Origin: Streptomyces sp. NRRL F-5126
GTDB taxonomy: Bacteria; Actinomycetota; Actinomycetes; Streptomycetales; Streptomycetaceae
Assembly (NCBI RefSeq): GCF_000721265.1
Contig: NZ_JOFZ01000006.1
Span: forward strand, 124,001 to 188,000
Length of the DNA stretch: 64,000 nucleotides
Direction of reading: 5' to 3'
Shown: piece after piece, positions 1 to 8,680 of the stretch
Numbering within the stretch: the first letter of the stretch is position 1
Layout of the letters: the number at the start of each line of letters is the position of its first letter
Program-made: the position numbers and the translations under genes
Notes under the pieces: model-generated
The model's database searches: none
What the model was told of the DNA's origin: nothing
Seen by the model: the letters and a program-made list of their open reading frames with translations, nothing else

Positions 1-13
1 TCGGGTTCCGAGA

Positions 14-1429
14 TCACGCGGAGCCCTCGCCGCCTCCGGGGCCCGGCGGGGTCGCGGGGCCCTCAGGACCCGGCCGGCCCCCACCGGCCGCCGTGGGGGC
101 CGATGTCGGGGCGATACCGGCCGCGGTCGCCCCGTGCGGTGGCGGCGACGCGCGCAGGGCCTGCTCCTGCGCATAGGCGCGCAGGTAGCCGACCACGGTG
201 TTGGTGACGGCGACGAGCGGCACGGCCACCACGGCGCCGCCGATGCCCGCGACGAGGCTGCCCGCCGCGACGGAGAGCACCACGGCGAGCGGGTGGACGC
301 GGACCGCACGCCCCAGGATGAACGGCTGCAGGATGTGGCCCTCGATCTGCTGCACGGCGAGCACCACGAGCAGCACGATCAGCGCGGTGAACACGCCCTG
401 CGTCACGATGGCGACGACGACCGCGAGCGCCCCGGACACGACCGCGCCGACGAGCGGCACGAACGCGCCGAGGAAGATGATCACCGCGAGCGGCACGGCG
501 AGCGGCACGTGCAGGAAGTAGACGCCGAGGCCGATGAAGATCGCGTCGATCATGGCGACGATCACCGTGCCGCGCACGTAGGCGGTCAGCGTGTGCCAGG
601 CGCGCGGGCCGGCGCCCGCGACGCCCTCCCTCGCCTGGTGCGGCACGAGCTTGAGCGCCCACTGCCAGATCCGCGGCCCGTCGTAGAGCAGGAAGATCGT
701 CGAGAAGAAGGCGAGGAAGACGCCGGTCAGGAACTCGACGATGACGGTGACGCCCTGGAGGCCCGCGGACGTGAGCGCGTCGGTGTTGGTGCCGATCGCC
801 TTGGACAGGTTCCCGGCGATGTCGTTGATCTGCTTGTCCGTCACATGGAACGGGCTGTTCAGCAGCCAGTGTTTGAGCTCGTTGACGCCGTCGGTGAGCC
901 GTGCGGAAAGGGTGTCGACGTTCTCCGAGACCTGCCAGACGACGAACCACCCGATCAGCCCGAGCACGACGAAGCCCCCCAGGGTGGCCATCGCCGTGGC
1001 GAGCCCGCGGGGCACGCCGTGCCGCTTCAGCCGGGCGACCGTGGGCTGCAGCAGCGCGGAGATCAGCAGCGCCGCGACGAACGCCAGCACGACCAGGCGC
1101 ACGGCGCTGACGATGCGCATCAGCACCCAGACCGTCGCCGCGAGCACCAGCAGCCGCCATGCCGCCTCGACGGCGACCCTGATGCCCCACGGGATCGCGG
1201 CCACCGGATCGGGCTTCGCCGCGACCGAGGGCGCGTAGGTGGGCGGGGGCGGGATCCTGGACGGCTCGGGGGGCGCGACGACGGCCGCGTGGCGCGCGTC
1301 GCGCTCCGCCTGGGCCTCGTGGCGCGCCTCGCGCTGCGCCTCCGCCTCGGCTCTGCGCTCGTCCAGACGGCGGCCGAGCCGCGTCAGTTCCGAGCCCATC
1401 CTGCCCAGCCACGAGGGCGCTCTCGACAT
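14..1429 (-). CDS. AI-2E family transporter (TqsA/YdiK-like)
   Basis: Multi-pass membrane protein of the AI-2E/TqsA/YdiK family, generally small-molecule exporters; the substrate cannot be read from sequence. From this start it has 471 residues. A charged Arg/Glu/Ala-rich stretch at about 10-50 looks coiled-coil and precedes the first hydrophobic helix. About seven or eight hydrophobic segments follow, with the family-typical glycine-rich late helices, and the C-terminus is a Pro/Gly/Ala tail of about 40 residues. The ATG at 1427-1429 is preferred because GGAGAGAAGGA lies just upstream; the frame stays open 14 codons further without a ribosome site. The next gene on this strand ends at 1609 and is separated by a hairpin, so this is probably a single transcription unit. 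Confidence 0.85.
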   Translation of the reverse strand: MSRAPSWLGRMGSELTRLGRRLDERRAEAEAQREARHEAQAERDARHAAVVAPPEPSRIPPPPTYAPSVAAKPDPVAAIPWGIRVAVEAAWRLLVLAATVWVLMRIVSAVRLVVLAFVAALLISALLQPTVARLKRHGVPRGLATAMATLGGFVVLGLIGWFVVWQVSENVDTLSARLTDGVNELKHWLLNSPFHVTDKQINDIAGNLSKAIGTNTDALTSAGLQGVTVIVEFLTGVFLAFFSTIFLLYDGPRIWQWALKLVPHQAREGVAGAGPRAWHTLTAYVRGTVIVAMIDAIFIGLGVYFLHVPLAVPLAVIIFLGAFVPLVGAVVSGALAVVVAIVTQGVFTALIVLLVVLAVQQIEGHILQPFILGRAVRVHPLAVVLSVAAGSLVAGIGGAVVAVPLVAVTNTVVGYLRAYAQEQALRASPPPHGATAAGIAPTSAPTAAGGGRPGPEGPATPPGPGGGEGSA

Positions 1430-1504
1430 GTTGTTCCTTCTCTCCCCCGGCCGTCTCCCCACCCGCTCCACCGGGGAGCCGCTTCGGACCGACCGTACAC
1501 GTAA

Positions 1505-1539
1505 CGAAGCCTCCCGCCGAAGGACGGCGGGAGGCTTCG
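1505..1539 (-). terminator. Strong hairpin after the transglycosylase gene
   Basis: Perfect 14-bp inverted repeat (1505-1518 with 1526-1539) and a 7-nt loop, between the end of the transglycosylase gene at 1609 and the start of the AI-2E gene at 1429. There is no T-tract, as is common for Streptomyces terminators. Confidence 0.75.
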
Positions 1540-1608
1540 CGGAGTTGAGCGGGGAAACGGTCCGCGTGCGGCGGATCTCCCTGGCTGCTCAGTACTGCTC
1601 AGTGCGGC

Positions 1609-2319
1609 TCAGTACGCGTGGTGGACCTGCCAGAAGGACCAGGCGTCGCACGGGCTGCCGTAGCGGCTGTTCATGTAGTTGAGGCCCCACTTGACCTGGG
1701 TGGCCGGGTTGGTGCGCCAGTCGGCACCGGCGGACGCCATCTTGGAGCCGGGCAGCGCCTGCACCAGGCCGTACGCACCCGAGCTCGGGTTGGTGGCCGT
1801 GTAGTTCCAGCCGGACTCGTGCGTGACGATGTTGCTGAAGCACTGGAACTGGCCCGACGGCACGATCTGCCGGGCGATGGCCTGCGCCTGGGCGGCCGAG
1901 TAGGAGCTGCGCACGGTGAAGGTGGCGGAGGTGATGGACCCCTGCTCCTTCTTCTGCTGCTCCTCGAGCTTCTTCTGCTCGGCGGCCTTCTTCTTGGCCT
2001 CGGCCTTGTCGTCGGCCGCCTTCTTCTTCGCCTTGGCGTCGTGGGCGGCCTGGACGCGTGCCGCCTCCTCGGCGGACTTCTGCGCGGCCTGGTCGGCCGC
2101 CGCGGCCTGGGCACTGGCCTGCTGCGCGAGCGACGCGGTCTGCACCTGCGCCTGCTCCCCCGTGGGGATGTCCGACAGCAGCGTTGCGTCCGAAGCGGTC
2201 GTCTCGACGTTGTCGTTCGCGTGCTGCGGGTCGCCCGAGGCAACTCCCACGACGGCGCCGACAGTGGTGACCGCGGTGGCCGATGCCACTGCGAATCCCC
2301 GGACCGAGATCGGGCTCAC
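1609..2319 (-). CDS. Secreted lytic transglycosylase, SLT domain
   Basis: Peptidoglycan lytic transglycosylase acting outside the membrane. The N-terminus starts SPISVRGFAVASATAV, a Sec-type signal peptide. A long Ala/Lys/Gln/Glu-rich helical spacer (about residues 55-135) follows, with KAKKKAADDKAEAKKK-type heptads, then a compact C-terminal SLT domain. In that domain ESGWNYTATNPSSGAYGLVQ holds the catalytic Glu and the goose-lysozyme-like core, and WGLNYMNSRYGSPCDAW ends the protein. The GTG at 2317-2319 is chosen because GGAAGGA sits 6 nt upstream; an in-frame ATG at 2335-2337 would place that site inside the gene. Three CTCAGT copies at 10-bp spacing overlap the stop. The gene has a long upstream leader. 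Confidence 0.88.
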   Translation of the reverse strand: MSPISVRGFAVASATAVTTVGAVVGVASGDPQHANDNVETTASDATLLSDIPTGEQAQVQTASLAQQASAQAAAADQAAQKSAEEAARVQAAHDAKAKKKAADDKAEAKKKAAEQKKLEEQQKKEQGSITSATFTVRSSYSAAQAQAIARQIVPSGQFQCFSNIVTHESGWNYTATNPSSGAYGLVQALPGSKMASAGADWRTNPATQVKWGLNYMNSRYGSPCDAWSFWQVHHAY

Positions 2320-2640
2320 ACGGTGTCCTTCCAGCATCGCCCGCACGGTGACCCCGCGGGCGCGATCGTGCCCCTCGCACTGGCCTCCGCTTTGCTGGGT
2401 CACGGGAGGCACGGGCCCGGTGGGCAGTCCGCGGGGGACTGCCGCGTGGTACGCGGGCGGCATGCGGCGCCTTGTCTTGAGTTGTGAGGGGCACCAAAAC
2501 GCGTGGTGCCCGAGTGCCGCATGCGGGGCCTGACGGAAGCAAGACTCTGCCGGAAGGCGACGCCGCAGGGCAATTCCCAGTTGCGTGGGAAAGCTCACAC
2601 CCCGTTTGCCCCAACGGATTTGGTGGAAATACAGCACAGC
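2320..2640 (-). promoter_or_regulatory. Long structured leader upstream of the transglycosylase gene
   Basis: About 320 bases without a gene. It holds two perfect 8-bp hairpins: GGCAGTCC/GGACTGCC at 2423-2430 and 2436-2443, and GGGCACCA/TGGTGCCC at 2489-2496 and 2504-2511. Streptomyces genes for cell-wall lytic enzymes are often preceded by a c-di-AMP (ydaO) riboswitch, but I do not see the usual GGGTGAATCC block here. A structured leader is therefore supported and a particular riboswitch class is not. Confidence 0.4.
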
Positions 2641-2644
2641 ATGA

Positions 2645-2681
2645 CGCCGCCCGGCTAAGCTCTTCGGCTCGCCGGGCGGCG
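2645..2681 (-). terminator. Hairpin terminator after phoH
   Basis: An 11-bp GC-rich inverted repeat (CGCCGCCCGGC at 2645-2655, its complement at 2671-2681) with a 15-nt loop, starting 16 bases beyond the phoH stop at 2697. Confidence 0.7.
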
Positions 2682-2696
2682 CGGTGCTTTCAGCGC

Positions 2697-4013
2697 TCAG
2701 ATTTGTCCGTCTTCCAGCATCTCCGTCACCAACGCGGCGATCTGTGAACGCTCGGAGCGCGTCAGCGTGATGTGCGCGAAGAGCGGGTGCCCCTTCAGCT
2801 TCTCCACGACGGCGACGACGCCGTCGTAGCGACCCACCCTCAGATTGTCGCGCTGGGCGACGTCATGGGTGAGCACGACGCGCGAGCCCGCCCCGATCCG
2901 CGACAGGACCGTCAGCAGGACGTTGCGCTCCAGGGACTGCGCCTCGTCGACGATCACGAACGCGTCGTGCAGCGAGCGGCCGCGGATGTGCGTGAGCGGC
3001 AGCACCTCCAGCATGCCGCGGCCGAGCACCTCCTCGATCACCTCGCGGCCCGCGAACGACGACAGCGTGTCGAACACGGCCTGCGCCCACGGGCTCATCT
3101 TCTCGGCCTCTGTGCCCGGCAGGTAGCCGAGCTCCTGCCCGCCGACCGCGTACAGGGGACGGAAGACCATCACCTTCTGGTGCTGCCTGCGCTCGAGCAC
3201 GGCCTCAAGGCCGGCGCACAGGGCGAGCGCCGACTTGCCCGTACCGGCCCTGCCACCCATCGAGACGATGCCGACGTCCGGATCGAGCAGCAGGTCGAGC
3301 GCGATGCGCTGCTCGGCGCTTCGCCCCCGGATGCCGAACGCCTCGCGGTCGCCGCGCACCAGGCGCACGTTGCCCTCGGGCGTGACGCGGCCGAGCGCCT
3401 TGCCGCGCTCGGACTGCAGCACGAGGCCCGTGTGTACGGGCAGCTCGGCCGCCTCGGGCACGTACAGCGAATCCTCGGAGAAGAGGAGGTCGACCTGCTC
3501 GCCGGAGAGCGGCAGCTCGCTCATGCCCGTCCAGCCGGAGTCCGTGACGGCCAGTTCGGCGCGGTACTCCTCGGCGAGCAGGCCCACCGACGAGGCCTTG
3601 ATGCGCAGCGGCAGGTCCTTGGAGACGACCGTGACGTCGTACCCCTCCGCCTGGAGGTTGCGCGCGACCGCGAGGATCCGCGAGTCGTTGTCCCCGAGCC
3701 TGAACCCGGCGGGCAGCACCCCCGGGTCCGAGTGGTTGAGCTCGACGCGGAGCGTGCCGCCCATGTCCCCGATCGGCAGCGGGGCGTCCAATCGCCCGAA
3801 GCGGATGCGGAAGTCGTCGAGCAGCCGCAGCGCCTGGCGGGCGAAGTACCCGAGCTCGGGGTGGTCCCGCTTGGCCTCCAGCTCCGTGATCACCACGATC
3901 GGGAGCACGACCTCGTGCTCGTCGAAGCGGGACATGGCACCTGGGTCGGCCAGCAGGACGCTGGTGTCGAGTACGTATGTGCGCCGGTCGGAGCGGCGCT
4001 TCGTGCTGGTCAC
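2697..4013 (-). CDS. PhoH family protein with N-terminal PIN domain
   Basis: PIN-PhoH fusion (VapC-type RNase fold plus superfamily-1 ATPase), a family thought to unwind and cut RNA. The N-terminal PIN part (about 10-150) shows the acidic residues in [19 protein letters not shown] and [11 protein letters not shown]. The C-terminal PhoH ATPase has Walker [10 protein letters not shown] (about 253-261), Walker B FVIVDEAQ (about 352-359) and an [14 protein letters not shown] motif. At 438 residues from GTG 4011-4013 it matches the usual actinobacterial size. The frame is open much further upstream, but that stretch reads as low-complexity non-coding. GAGGGGG lies about 13 nt before the start, so the exact start is not certain (a second GTG is at 4014-4016). 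Confidence 0.88.
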   Translation of the reverse strand: MTSTKRRSDRRTYVLDTSVLLADPGAMSRFDEHEVVLPIVVITELEAKRDHPELGYFARQALRLLDDFRIRFGRLDAPLPIGDMGGTLRVELNHSDPGVLPAGFRLGDNDSRILAVARNLQAEGYDVTVVSKDLPLRIKASSVGLLAEEYRAELAVTDSGWTGMSELPLSGEQVDLLFSEDSLYVPEAAELPVHTGLVLQSERGKALGRVTPEGNVRLVRGDREAFGIRGRSAEQRIALDLLLDPDVGIVSMGGRAGTGKSALALCAGLEAVLERRQHQKVMVFRPLYAVGGQELGYLPGTEAEKMSPWAQAVFDTLSSFAGREVIEEVLGRGMLEVLPLTHIRGRSLHDAFVIVDEAQSLERNVLLTVLSRIGAGSRVVLTHDVAQRDNLRVGRYDGVVAVVEKLKGHPLFAHITLTRSERSQIAALVTEMLEDGQI

Positions 4014-4016
4014 CAC

Positions 4017-4406
4017 GGAAGGACGTACCCCCTCGGATGAGGTCGGGGATGCGACGGCGTCGCAGGCGGGTGGACCGGGCTCCTGGCCCCTGCACGGGCC
4101 GAGCGCCGGCCCTCCACGTCGCCCGTACGTCTCACCGCACGGTCGCCTTGGTGCACAGGGCCTCCCGGGCGGCCGGCTGCCTGCCGACCGCTGAGAACGA
4201 CGCCCGACGACCTGCCCGCGCGGGCCGGTCAGTGCTTTCCGGACGTCGACCTGCAGGGGGTATTCCCTCTTCCGGGCGCCGCCATGCCAAGGCGGGGGCT
4301 GCACAGTACGTGAACGCCGGATGGCCCAGCGCCCGGGTTGCGCGCGGCGGCGGGCCCGGGCAGGGCGCCGGAACCGGCCGGACGCCGTACGCCCCAAGGG
4401 GTGCGG
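4017..4406. other. Intergenic stretch between the prenyltransferase gene and phoH
   Basis: About 390 bases with no convincing gene. It should contain the phoH promoter and the end of the prenyltransferase transcript. I see no strong palindrome or RNA gene in it. Confidence 0.4.
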
Positions 4407-5168
4407 TCAGGCGCCGTAGCGCCGGTGGCGGGCCGCGTAGTCGCGCAGGGCGCGCAGAAAATCGACCTTTCGGAACGCGGGCCAGAAGACGTCGCAGAAG
4501 TAGTACTCCGAATGGGCGCTCTGCCACAGCATGAAGCCGGAGAGCCGCTGCTCGCCGCTGGTGCGGATGACGAGGTCGGGGTCGGGCTGGCCGCGGGTGT
4601 AGAGGTGTGAGGAGATCATGTCGATGTCGACGATCTCGGCCAGCTCGTCGTACGAGGTGCCGCGCGCGGCGTGGTCGTGCAGGAGAGAGCGCACGGCGTC
4701 CGCGATCTCCTGGCGGCCGCCGTAGCCCACGGCGACGTTGACCAGTATCCCCTTGTTGCCGACGGTGGCCTGCTCGGCCTCCTTCAGCACGAGCTGGGTG
4801 CCGCCGGGCAGCAGGTCGAGGGTGCCCACGTGGTGGACCTGCCAGCGGCCGTCGGCCGCCAGGTCGCGCACGGCGTCCTCGATGATCCCGAGCAGTGGGA
4901 CGAGCTCGCGCTCTGGGCGGTCGAGGTTGTCGGTGGACAGCAGCCAGAGGGTGACGACCTCCACATTGGTCTCCGAGCACCAGCCGAGCAGCTCCTGGAT
5001 CTTGCTGGCGCCGGCCTTGTGGCCCTGCTCCGTGGTGCCGCCCGACGCCTTGGCCCAGCGGCGGTTCCCGTCGAGGATGACGCCGATGTGCTTGGGTCCC
5101 TGGGAGAGGTCGAGGCGGCCCTCCACCCGGTGGGCATAGAGCCGGTACACCAGATCGCGCAGCTTCAC
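4407..5168 (-). CDS. uppS: Isoprenyl transferase (cis-prenyltransferase, UppS family)
   Basis: Condenses isopentenyl diphosphate onto an allylic diphosphate with Z geometry, supplying polyprenyl carriers for wall synthesis. The family signature GVILDGNRRWAKA (Asp about residue 33, which binds the diphosphate magnesium) is near the N-terminus. The C-terminal block RTSGEQRLSGFMLWQSAHSE and YYF..FWP also matches. It has 253 residues. The GTG at 5166-5168 is chosen because GAGGTGG lies 6 nt upstream, and the frame upstream is low-complexity. Actinobacteria often have two paralogues; the MKLRDLVYRLY-type N-terminus resembles the short-chain (farnesyl-type) Rv1086 group, so product length is uncertain. 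Confidence 0.87.
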   Translation of the reverse strand: MKLRDLVYRLYAHRVEGRLDLSQGPKHIGVILDGNRRWAKASGGTTEQGHKAGASKIQELLGWCSETNVEVVTLWLLSTDNLDRPERELVPLLGIIEDAVRDLAADGRWQVHHVGTLDLLPGGTQLVLKEAEQATVGNKGILVNVAVGYGGRQEIADAVRSLLHDHAARGTSYDELAEIVDIDMISSHLYTRGQPDPDLVIRTSGEQRLSGFMLWQSAHSEYYFCDVFWPAFRKVDFLRALRDYAARHRRYGA

Positions 5169-5359
5169 CGAGTCCACCTCATCCGTCGCGTGTGGGGTCA
5201 CCCCGCGGGCCGCGGGGGCGCCATGGCAGGCTGGACGGCTCCGTGGCCGAGGGGCCGGGAGGACCGGGCCGCGGCGGGGCCCCGAAACCGTCACACTACT
5301 GCGGTGGCGGCGCGAGGGCCCAACCCGGAGTGTCACAAGTCCGTGATAAGCAAAGACGT

Positions 5360-6397
5360 GTGACTGATTCTTCCCTCTATATCGCAGCAGACGAGCGCTA
5401 CGACTCCATGGAGTACCGCCGCTCGGGCCGCAGCGGCCTCAAGCTGCCCGCCGTCTCCCTCGGCCTGTGGCACAACTTCGGCGACGACTTCCCACTGGAG
5501 CGCCAGCGCGCGATCCTGCGCAGGGCCTTCGACCTGGGCATCACCCACTTCGACCTGGCGAACAACTACGGGCCGCCGCCCGGATCCGCGGAGCTGAACT
5601 TCGGCAAGCTGTTCGCGCAGGACTTCGCCCCTTACCGGGACGAGCTGATCATCTCGACCAAGGCGGGCTACCGCATGACGCCGGGCCCCTACGGCGAGTG
5701 GGGCTCACGCAAGTACCTGCTGTCCTCGCTCGACGCCTCGCTGAAGCGGATGGGCCTCGACCACGTCGACATCTTCTACTCCCACCGCCCCGACCCGGAC
5801 ACCCCGCTGGAGGAGACGATGGGCGCCCTCGCGTCCGCCGTGCGGCAGGGGAAGGCGCTGTACGTCGGCGTCTCCTCGTACACGGCGGAGATGACGGCGA
5901 AGGCGGCGGCCATCCTCAAGGACATGGGGGTGCCCGCGCTGATCCACCAGCCCTCGTACTCGATGATCAACCGCTGGACCGAGGACGACGGCCTGCTCGA
6001 CACGCTGGAGAGCGCGGGCATGGGCTGCATCTCCTTCGTCCCGCTGGCGCAGGGGCTGCTCACCGACAAGTACCTGAACGGCATCCCGGAGGGCTCGCGC
6101 GCCACGCAGGGCAAGTCGCTCGACCCGAAGCTGCTCTCCGAGGAGGTCACCCGCAGGCTGAACGGGCTGAACGACATCGCGCGCCGCCGCGGCCAGTCGC
6201 TCGCCCAGCTGGCCCTCCAGTGGGTGCTGCGCGACCCGCGCATGACGTCGGCGCTGATCGGGGCGTCGAAGGTGCAGCAGATCGAGCAGAACGTGGCGGC
6301 GCTTTCCGGCGCGCCCCTGACCGACGAGGAGCTGCGGGAGATCGACGGCTTCGCGGTGGACACCGAGGGCACGAACATCTGGGCGGGCCGGAACTGA
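5360..6397 (+). CDS. Aldo/keto reductase, YghZ/GAP-reductase type
   Basis: NADPH-dependent carbonyl reductase with a TIM barrel, close to the L-glyceraldehyde-3-phosphate reductase (YghZ/Kv-beta) group. Visible features are HFDLANNYGPPPGSAE with the catalytic Asp and Tyr, STKAGY with the catalytic Lys, the YSHRPDPDTPLEETMGAL block with the active-site His, and the coenzyme segment SALIGASKVQQIEQN near the C-terminus. It has 345 residues. The GTG at 5360 gives the conserved TDSSLYIAADERYDSMEYRRSG N-terminus with the usual spacing; no strong Shine-Dalgarno is present, and the ATG at 5408 is the only alternative. It is divergent from uppS and ends at a strong hairpin. Confidence 0.88.
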   Translation: MTDSSLYIAADERYDSMEYRRSGRSGLKLPAVSLGLWHNFGDDFPLERQRAILRRAFDLGITHFDLANNYGPPPGSAELNFGKLFAQDFAPYRDELIISTKAGYRMTPGPYGEWGSRKYLLSSLDASLKRMGLDHVDIFYSHRPDPDTPLEETMGALASAVRQGKALYVGVSSYTAEMTAKAAAILKDMGVPALIHQPSYSMINRWTEDDGLLDTLESAGMGCISFVPLAQGLLTDKYLNGIPEGSRATQGKSLDPKLLSEEVTRRLNGLNDIARRRGQSLAQLALQWVLRDPRMTSALIGASKVQQIEQNVAALSGAPLTDEELREIDGFAVDTEGTNIWAGRN

Positions 6398-6416
6398 CGG
6401 CCGGCTGTACAAAAAA

Positions 6417-6452
6417 CGGGCCGGTCCGTGGGGGGGAATACGGACCGGCCCG
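6417..6452. terminator. Bidirectional hairpin terminator
   Basis: Perfect 13-bp inverted repeat (6417-6429 with 6440-6452) preceded by six A and enclosing a G-rich 10-nt loop. It sits between the converging aldo/keto reductase and methyltransferase genes. The remaining bases to 6687 hold nothing I recognise. Confidence 0.8.
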
Positions 6453-6687
6453 AGGGGGGGTTTCCACCATAACCCTTCGTAAGGGGTCCGTGGACCCAAG
6501 TCGCCGAAGGTTGACGCTATGGAGGCAACCGGATGCCCGCTGTGGCCTTGCAATTCCGGGCCTCTGGCGGGTTCACGCGGTTCGGGCCGACCCGGCACGG
6601 CGCGGGTGTGTCGTAACCCTCAGGAGCGACGGGCCGCCGGGCGCGGCCTTGACCGACGGCTCGCGCGGCCTTGCCGGTCGCCTCACG

Positions 6688-7482
6688 TCACGGCTTGCGT
6701 GCCTCGATGAGGAAGCGGGTGGTCGTGGCCGTGAACGGGCCGTCGCGCTCGATGGCGGCGTGCAGCTCGGCGAGGCGGTCCCGGTACCGCTCGACGGTGA
6801 AGTCCGGCACCATCCAGACCACCTTGCGCAGGAAGTAGACGACGGCACCGACGTCGAAGAACTCGGTGCGCAGCGCGGCGGTCCGCAGGGACACCACGTC
6901 GAGCCCGGCCGCGCCCGCCTCGGCCCGCGCGGCCTCGGGGTCGCGCCCGGCGCGCACCTCGGGGGGCTGCGGCCCGAGGAAGTACTCGACCAGCTCGAAG
7001 ACGGAGGCGGGCCCGACCTCCTGGGACAGGTACGTGCCGCCGGCAGCCAGCACGCGCGCGATCTCGTCCCAGCGTGCGCGTACGGGGTGGCGGCTGACGA
7101 CCAGGTCGAACGCGCCGTCGGCGAACGGCAGCGGCGCGCCGTCCACCGTGGCGACGACGGCGGCACCTCGCGGGTGGAGGCGGGCGGTCGCGCGGGCGAC
7201 GTTGGGCGGCCAGGACTCGGTGGCGACGGTGAGCGGCGGCAACCGCGGGACGGAGTCGAGGACTTCGCCGCCCCCGGTCTCGATGTCGAGCGCGGCGCGG
7301 GCGTGGGACATCCGCTCGGCGACGGTCCGCGCGTAGCCCCATCCTGGACGCTCCTCGGTGGCTCGGCCGTCGAGCCAGGAGAAGTCCCATCCGTCGACGG
7401 AGGCGGCGGCGGCCTCGGAGACGAGGTCGTCGAAGGAGCGGCTGCGGTCGCCCTCGGGGCGGGGGCGGTCGGTGTCGGACAT
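6688..7482 (-). CDS. Class I SAM-dependent methyltransferase
   Basis: Rossmann-fold methyltransferase of unknown substrate, 264 residues from ATG 7480-7482. Motif I is LDIETGGGEVL, an acidic residue follows at TVATESW, and the post-I/II segments are GAPLPFADGAFDLVVSRH and VLAAGGTYLSQEVG. The layout resembles UbiE/Tam-like enzymes. The frame is open upstream to 7809, but that overlaps the divergent oxidoreductase gene and has the wrong codon pattern. No clear ribosome site is visible, so the start is moderately certain. The neighbouring divergent oxidoreductase shares a 190-base promoter region and may be co-regulated. Confidence 0.78.
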   Translation of the reverse strand: MSDTDRPRPEGDRSRSFDDLVSEAAAASVDGWDFSWLDGRATEERPGWGYARTVAERMSHARAALDIETGGGEVLDSVPRLPPLTVATESWPPNVARATARLHPRGAAVVATVDGAPLPFADGAFDLVVSRHPVRARWDEIARVLAAGGTYLSQEVGPASVFELVEYFLGPQPPEVRAGRDPEAARAEAGAAGLDVVSLRTAALRTEFFDVGAVVYFLRKVVWMVPDFTVERYRDRLAELHAAIERDGPFTATTTRFLIEARKP

Positions 7483-7674
7483 GGCATCGATGCTGGCAGG
7501 GCGCCGGTCGCGACGCGAGCGAATTGGCCGGCGGCCCGCACGCCGCCCGCGGCTCGCCCCAGCGGCGTAGGACCGAAGGCCGAGCGATGACGGGACCGCG
7601 GCCAGAGGCAGCGGACCGTGCCGCCTCATAGCGTCGTGCACACAGTCATCGCCGACGAACAGGGGACGTCCACC

Positions 7675-8664
7675 ATGCGCGCGATCGTGTTGCGGCAGTA
7701 CGGCAGCCCGGAGGAGCTTCGGCTCGAAGAGGTGCCTGACCCGGTGGCAGGCCCCGGCGAGGTGGTGGTGGACGTCGCCGCCGCGGGAATCCAGTTCGTC
7801 GAGACGCAAGTGCGCAGCGGCGGTCTGCGGGGCGTTTCACCGGTGGCGCCCAAAGAGCTGCCGTGGAGGCCGGGGAGGGAGGTCGCCGGAGTGGTCGCCT
7901 CGGTCGGGGAAGGGGCCGATCCGGCACTGATCGGACAGCGGGTGGCCGGCCAGACCGCCACCGGTGGCGGATACGCCGAGCGGGCGGTGCTCGCGGTCAG
8001 CGCCGTGCACCGGCTGCCTCAGGCGCTGGGAAGCGCCGAGGCGGTGTCGCTCCTCGGTACGGGACGCACAGCGGTGGCGCTGCTGGAGACGGCGAGGATC
8101 GGCAAGGGCGACACCGTCCTGGTGGAGTCCGCTGCCGGGGCGGTCGGCACGCTGGTGCTGCAGCTCGCCCGCGACGCCGGTGCCGAGCGGCTGATCGGGC
8201 TGGCCCGCGGCGAGGAGAAGCTGAGGCTGGTCCGGGAGTTCGGCGCGGACGAGGCCGTCGACTACACCGCGCCCGGCTGGCCCGACCAGGTGCGGCAGGC
8301 GGCTCCCGACGGCGTGACCGTGGTCCTGGACGCCGTCGGTGGCCGGACAGGACTCGACGCCTTCGAACTGCTGGCTCCCGGCGGGCGGTTCGTCATCTTC
8401 GGTTTCTCCGGCGGGAGCATCACCCGGCTCGATCCGGCCTCGGTCTCCGAACGCGGCATCACCGTGTCGTCGTACTTCGGCCCGCCGACCGGCGATCGCG
8501 GCCCCGACGTGCAGATGCGCCAGACCCGCGAGGCGCTGACGGCGGCGGCGGAGGGCCGGCTGCGCCCGCTCGTCGGGCAGCGTTTCCCGCTGGCCGAGGC
8601 CTCGGCCGCACACACGGCGATCAGCGCCCGGGCCACTGTCGGAAAGACGGTGCTCATCCCTTGA
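7675..8664 (+). CDS. Zinc-independent alcohol dehydrogenase / quinone oxidoreductase family
   Basis: Medium-chain reductase of the quinone oxidoreductase subgroup, 329 residues. The N-terminal GroES-like domain starts MRAIVLRQYGSPEELRLEEV, lacks zinc ligands and contains the PGREVAGVV substrate-domain turn. The Rossmann domain shows VLVESAAGAVGTLVLQLARDAGA (the AGAVGT loop binds NADPH), followed by GADEAVDYTAPGW. The ATG at 7675 has AGGGGA upstream. It is divergent from a methyltransferase and convergent with the prepilin peptidase only 16 bases downstream. The substrate is unknown, with small quinones or enones being typical. Confidence 0.85.
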   Translation: MRAIVLRQYGSPEELRLEEVPDPVAGPGEVVVDVAAAGIQFVETQVRSGGLRGVSPVAPKELPWRPGREVAGVVASVGEGADPALIGQRVAGQTATGGGYAERAVLAVSAVHRLPQALGSAEAVSLLGTGRTAVALLETARIGKGDTVLVESAAGAVGTLVLQLARDAGAERLIGLARGEEKLRLVREFGADEAVDYTAPGWPDQVRQAAPDGVTVVLDAVGGRTGLDAFELLAPGGRFVIFGFSGGSITRLDPASVSERGITVSSYFGPPTGDRGPDVQMRQTREALTAAAEGRLRPLVGQRFPLAEASAAHTAISARATVGKTVLIP

Positions 8665-8680
8665 GCAAAGGTGCAGGGCA

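Noticed and set aside
2320..2640. c-di-AMP (ydaO) riboswitch
   Set aside because: It is plausible from gene type, but the conserved core blocks are not visible in the leader, so only a structured leader is reported.
6453..6687. tRNA or small RNA gene between the aldo/keto reductase and methyltransferase genes
   Set aside because: No cloverleaf, anticodon arm or CCA end could be recognised; only the terminator is clear.
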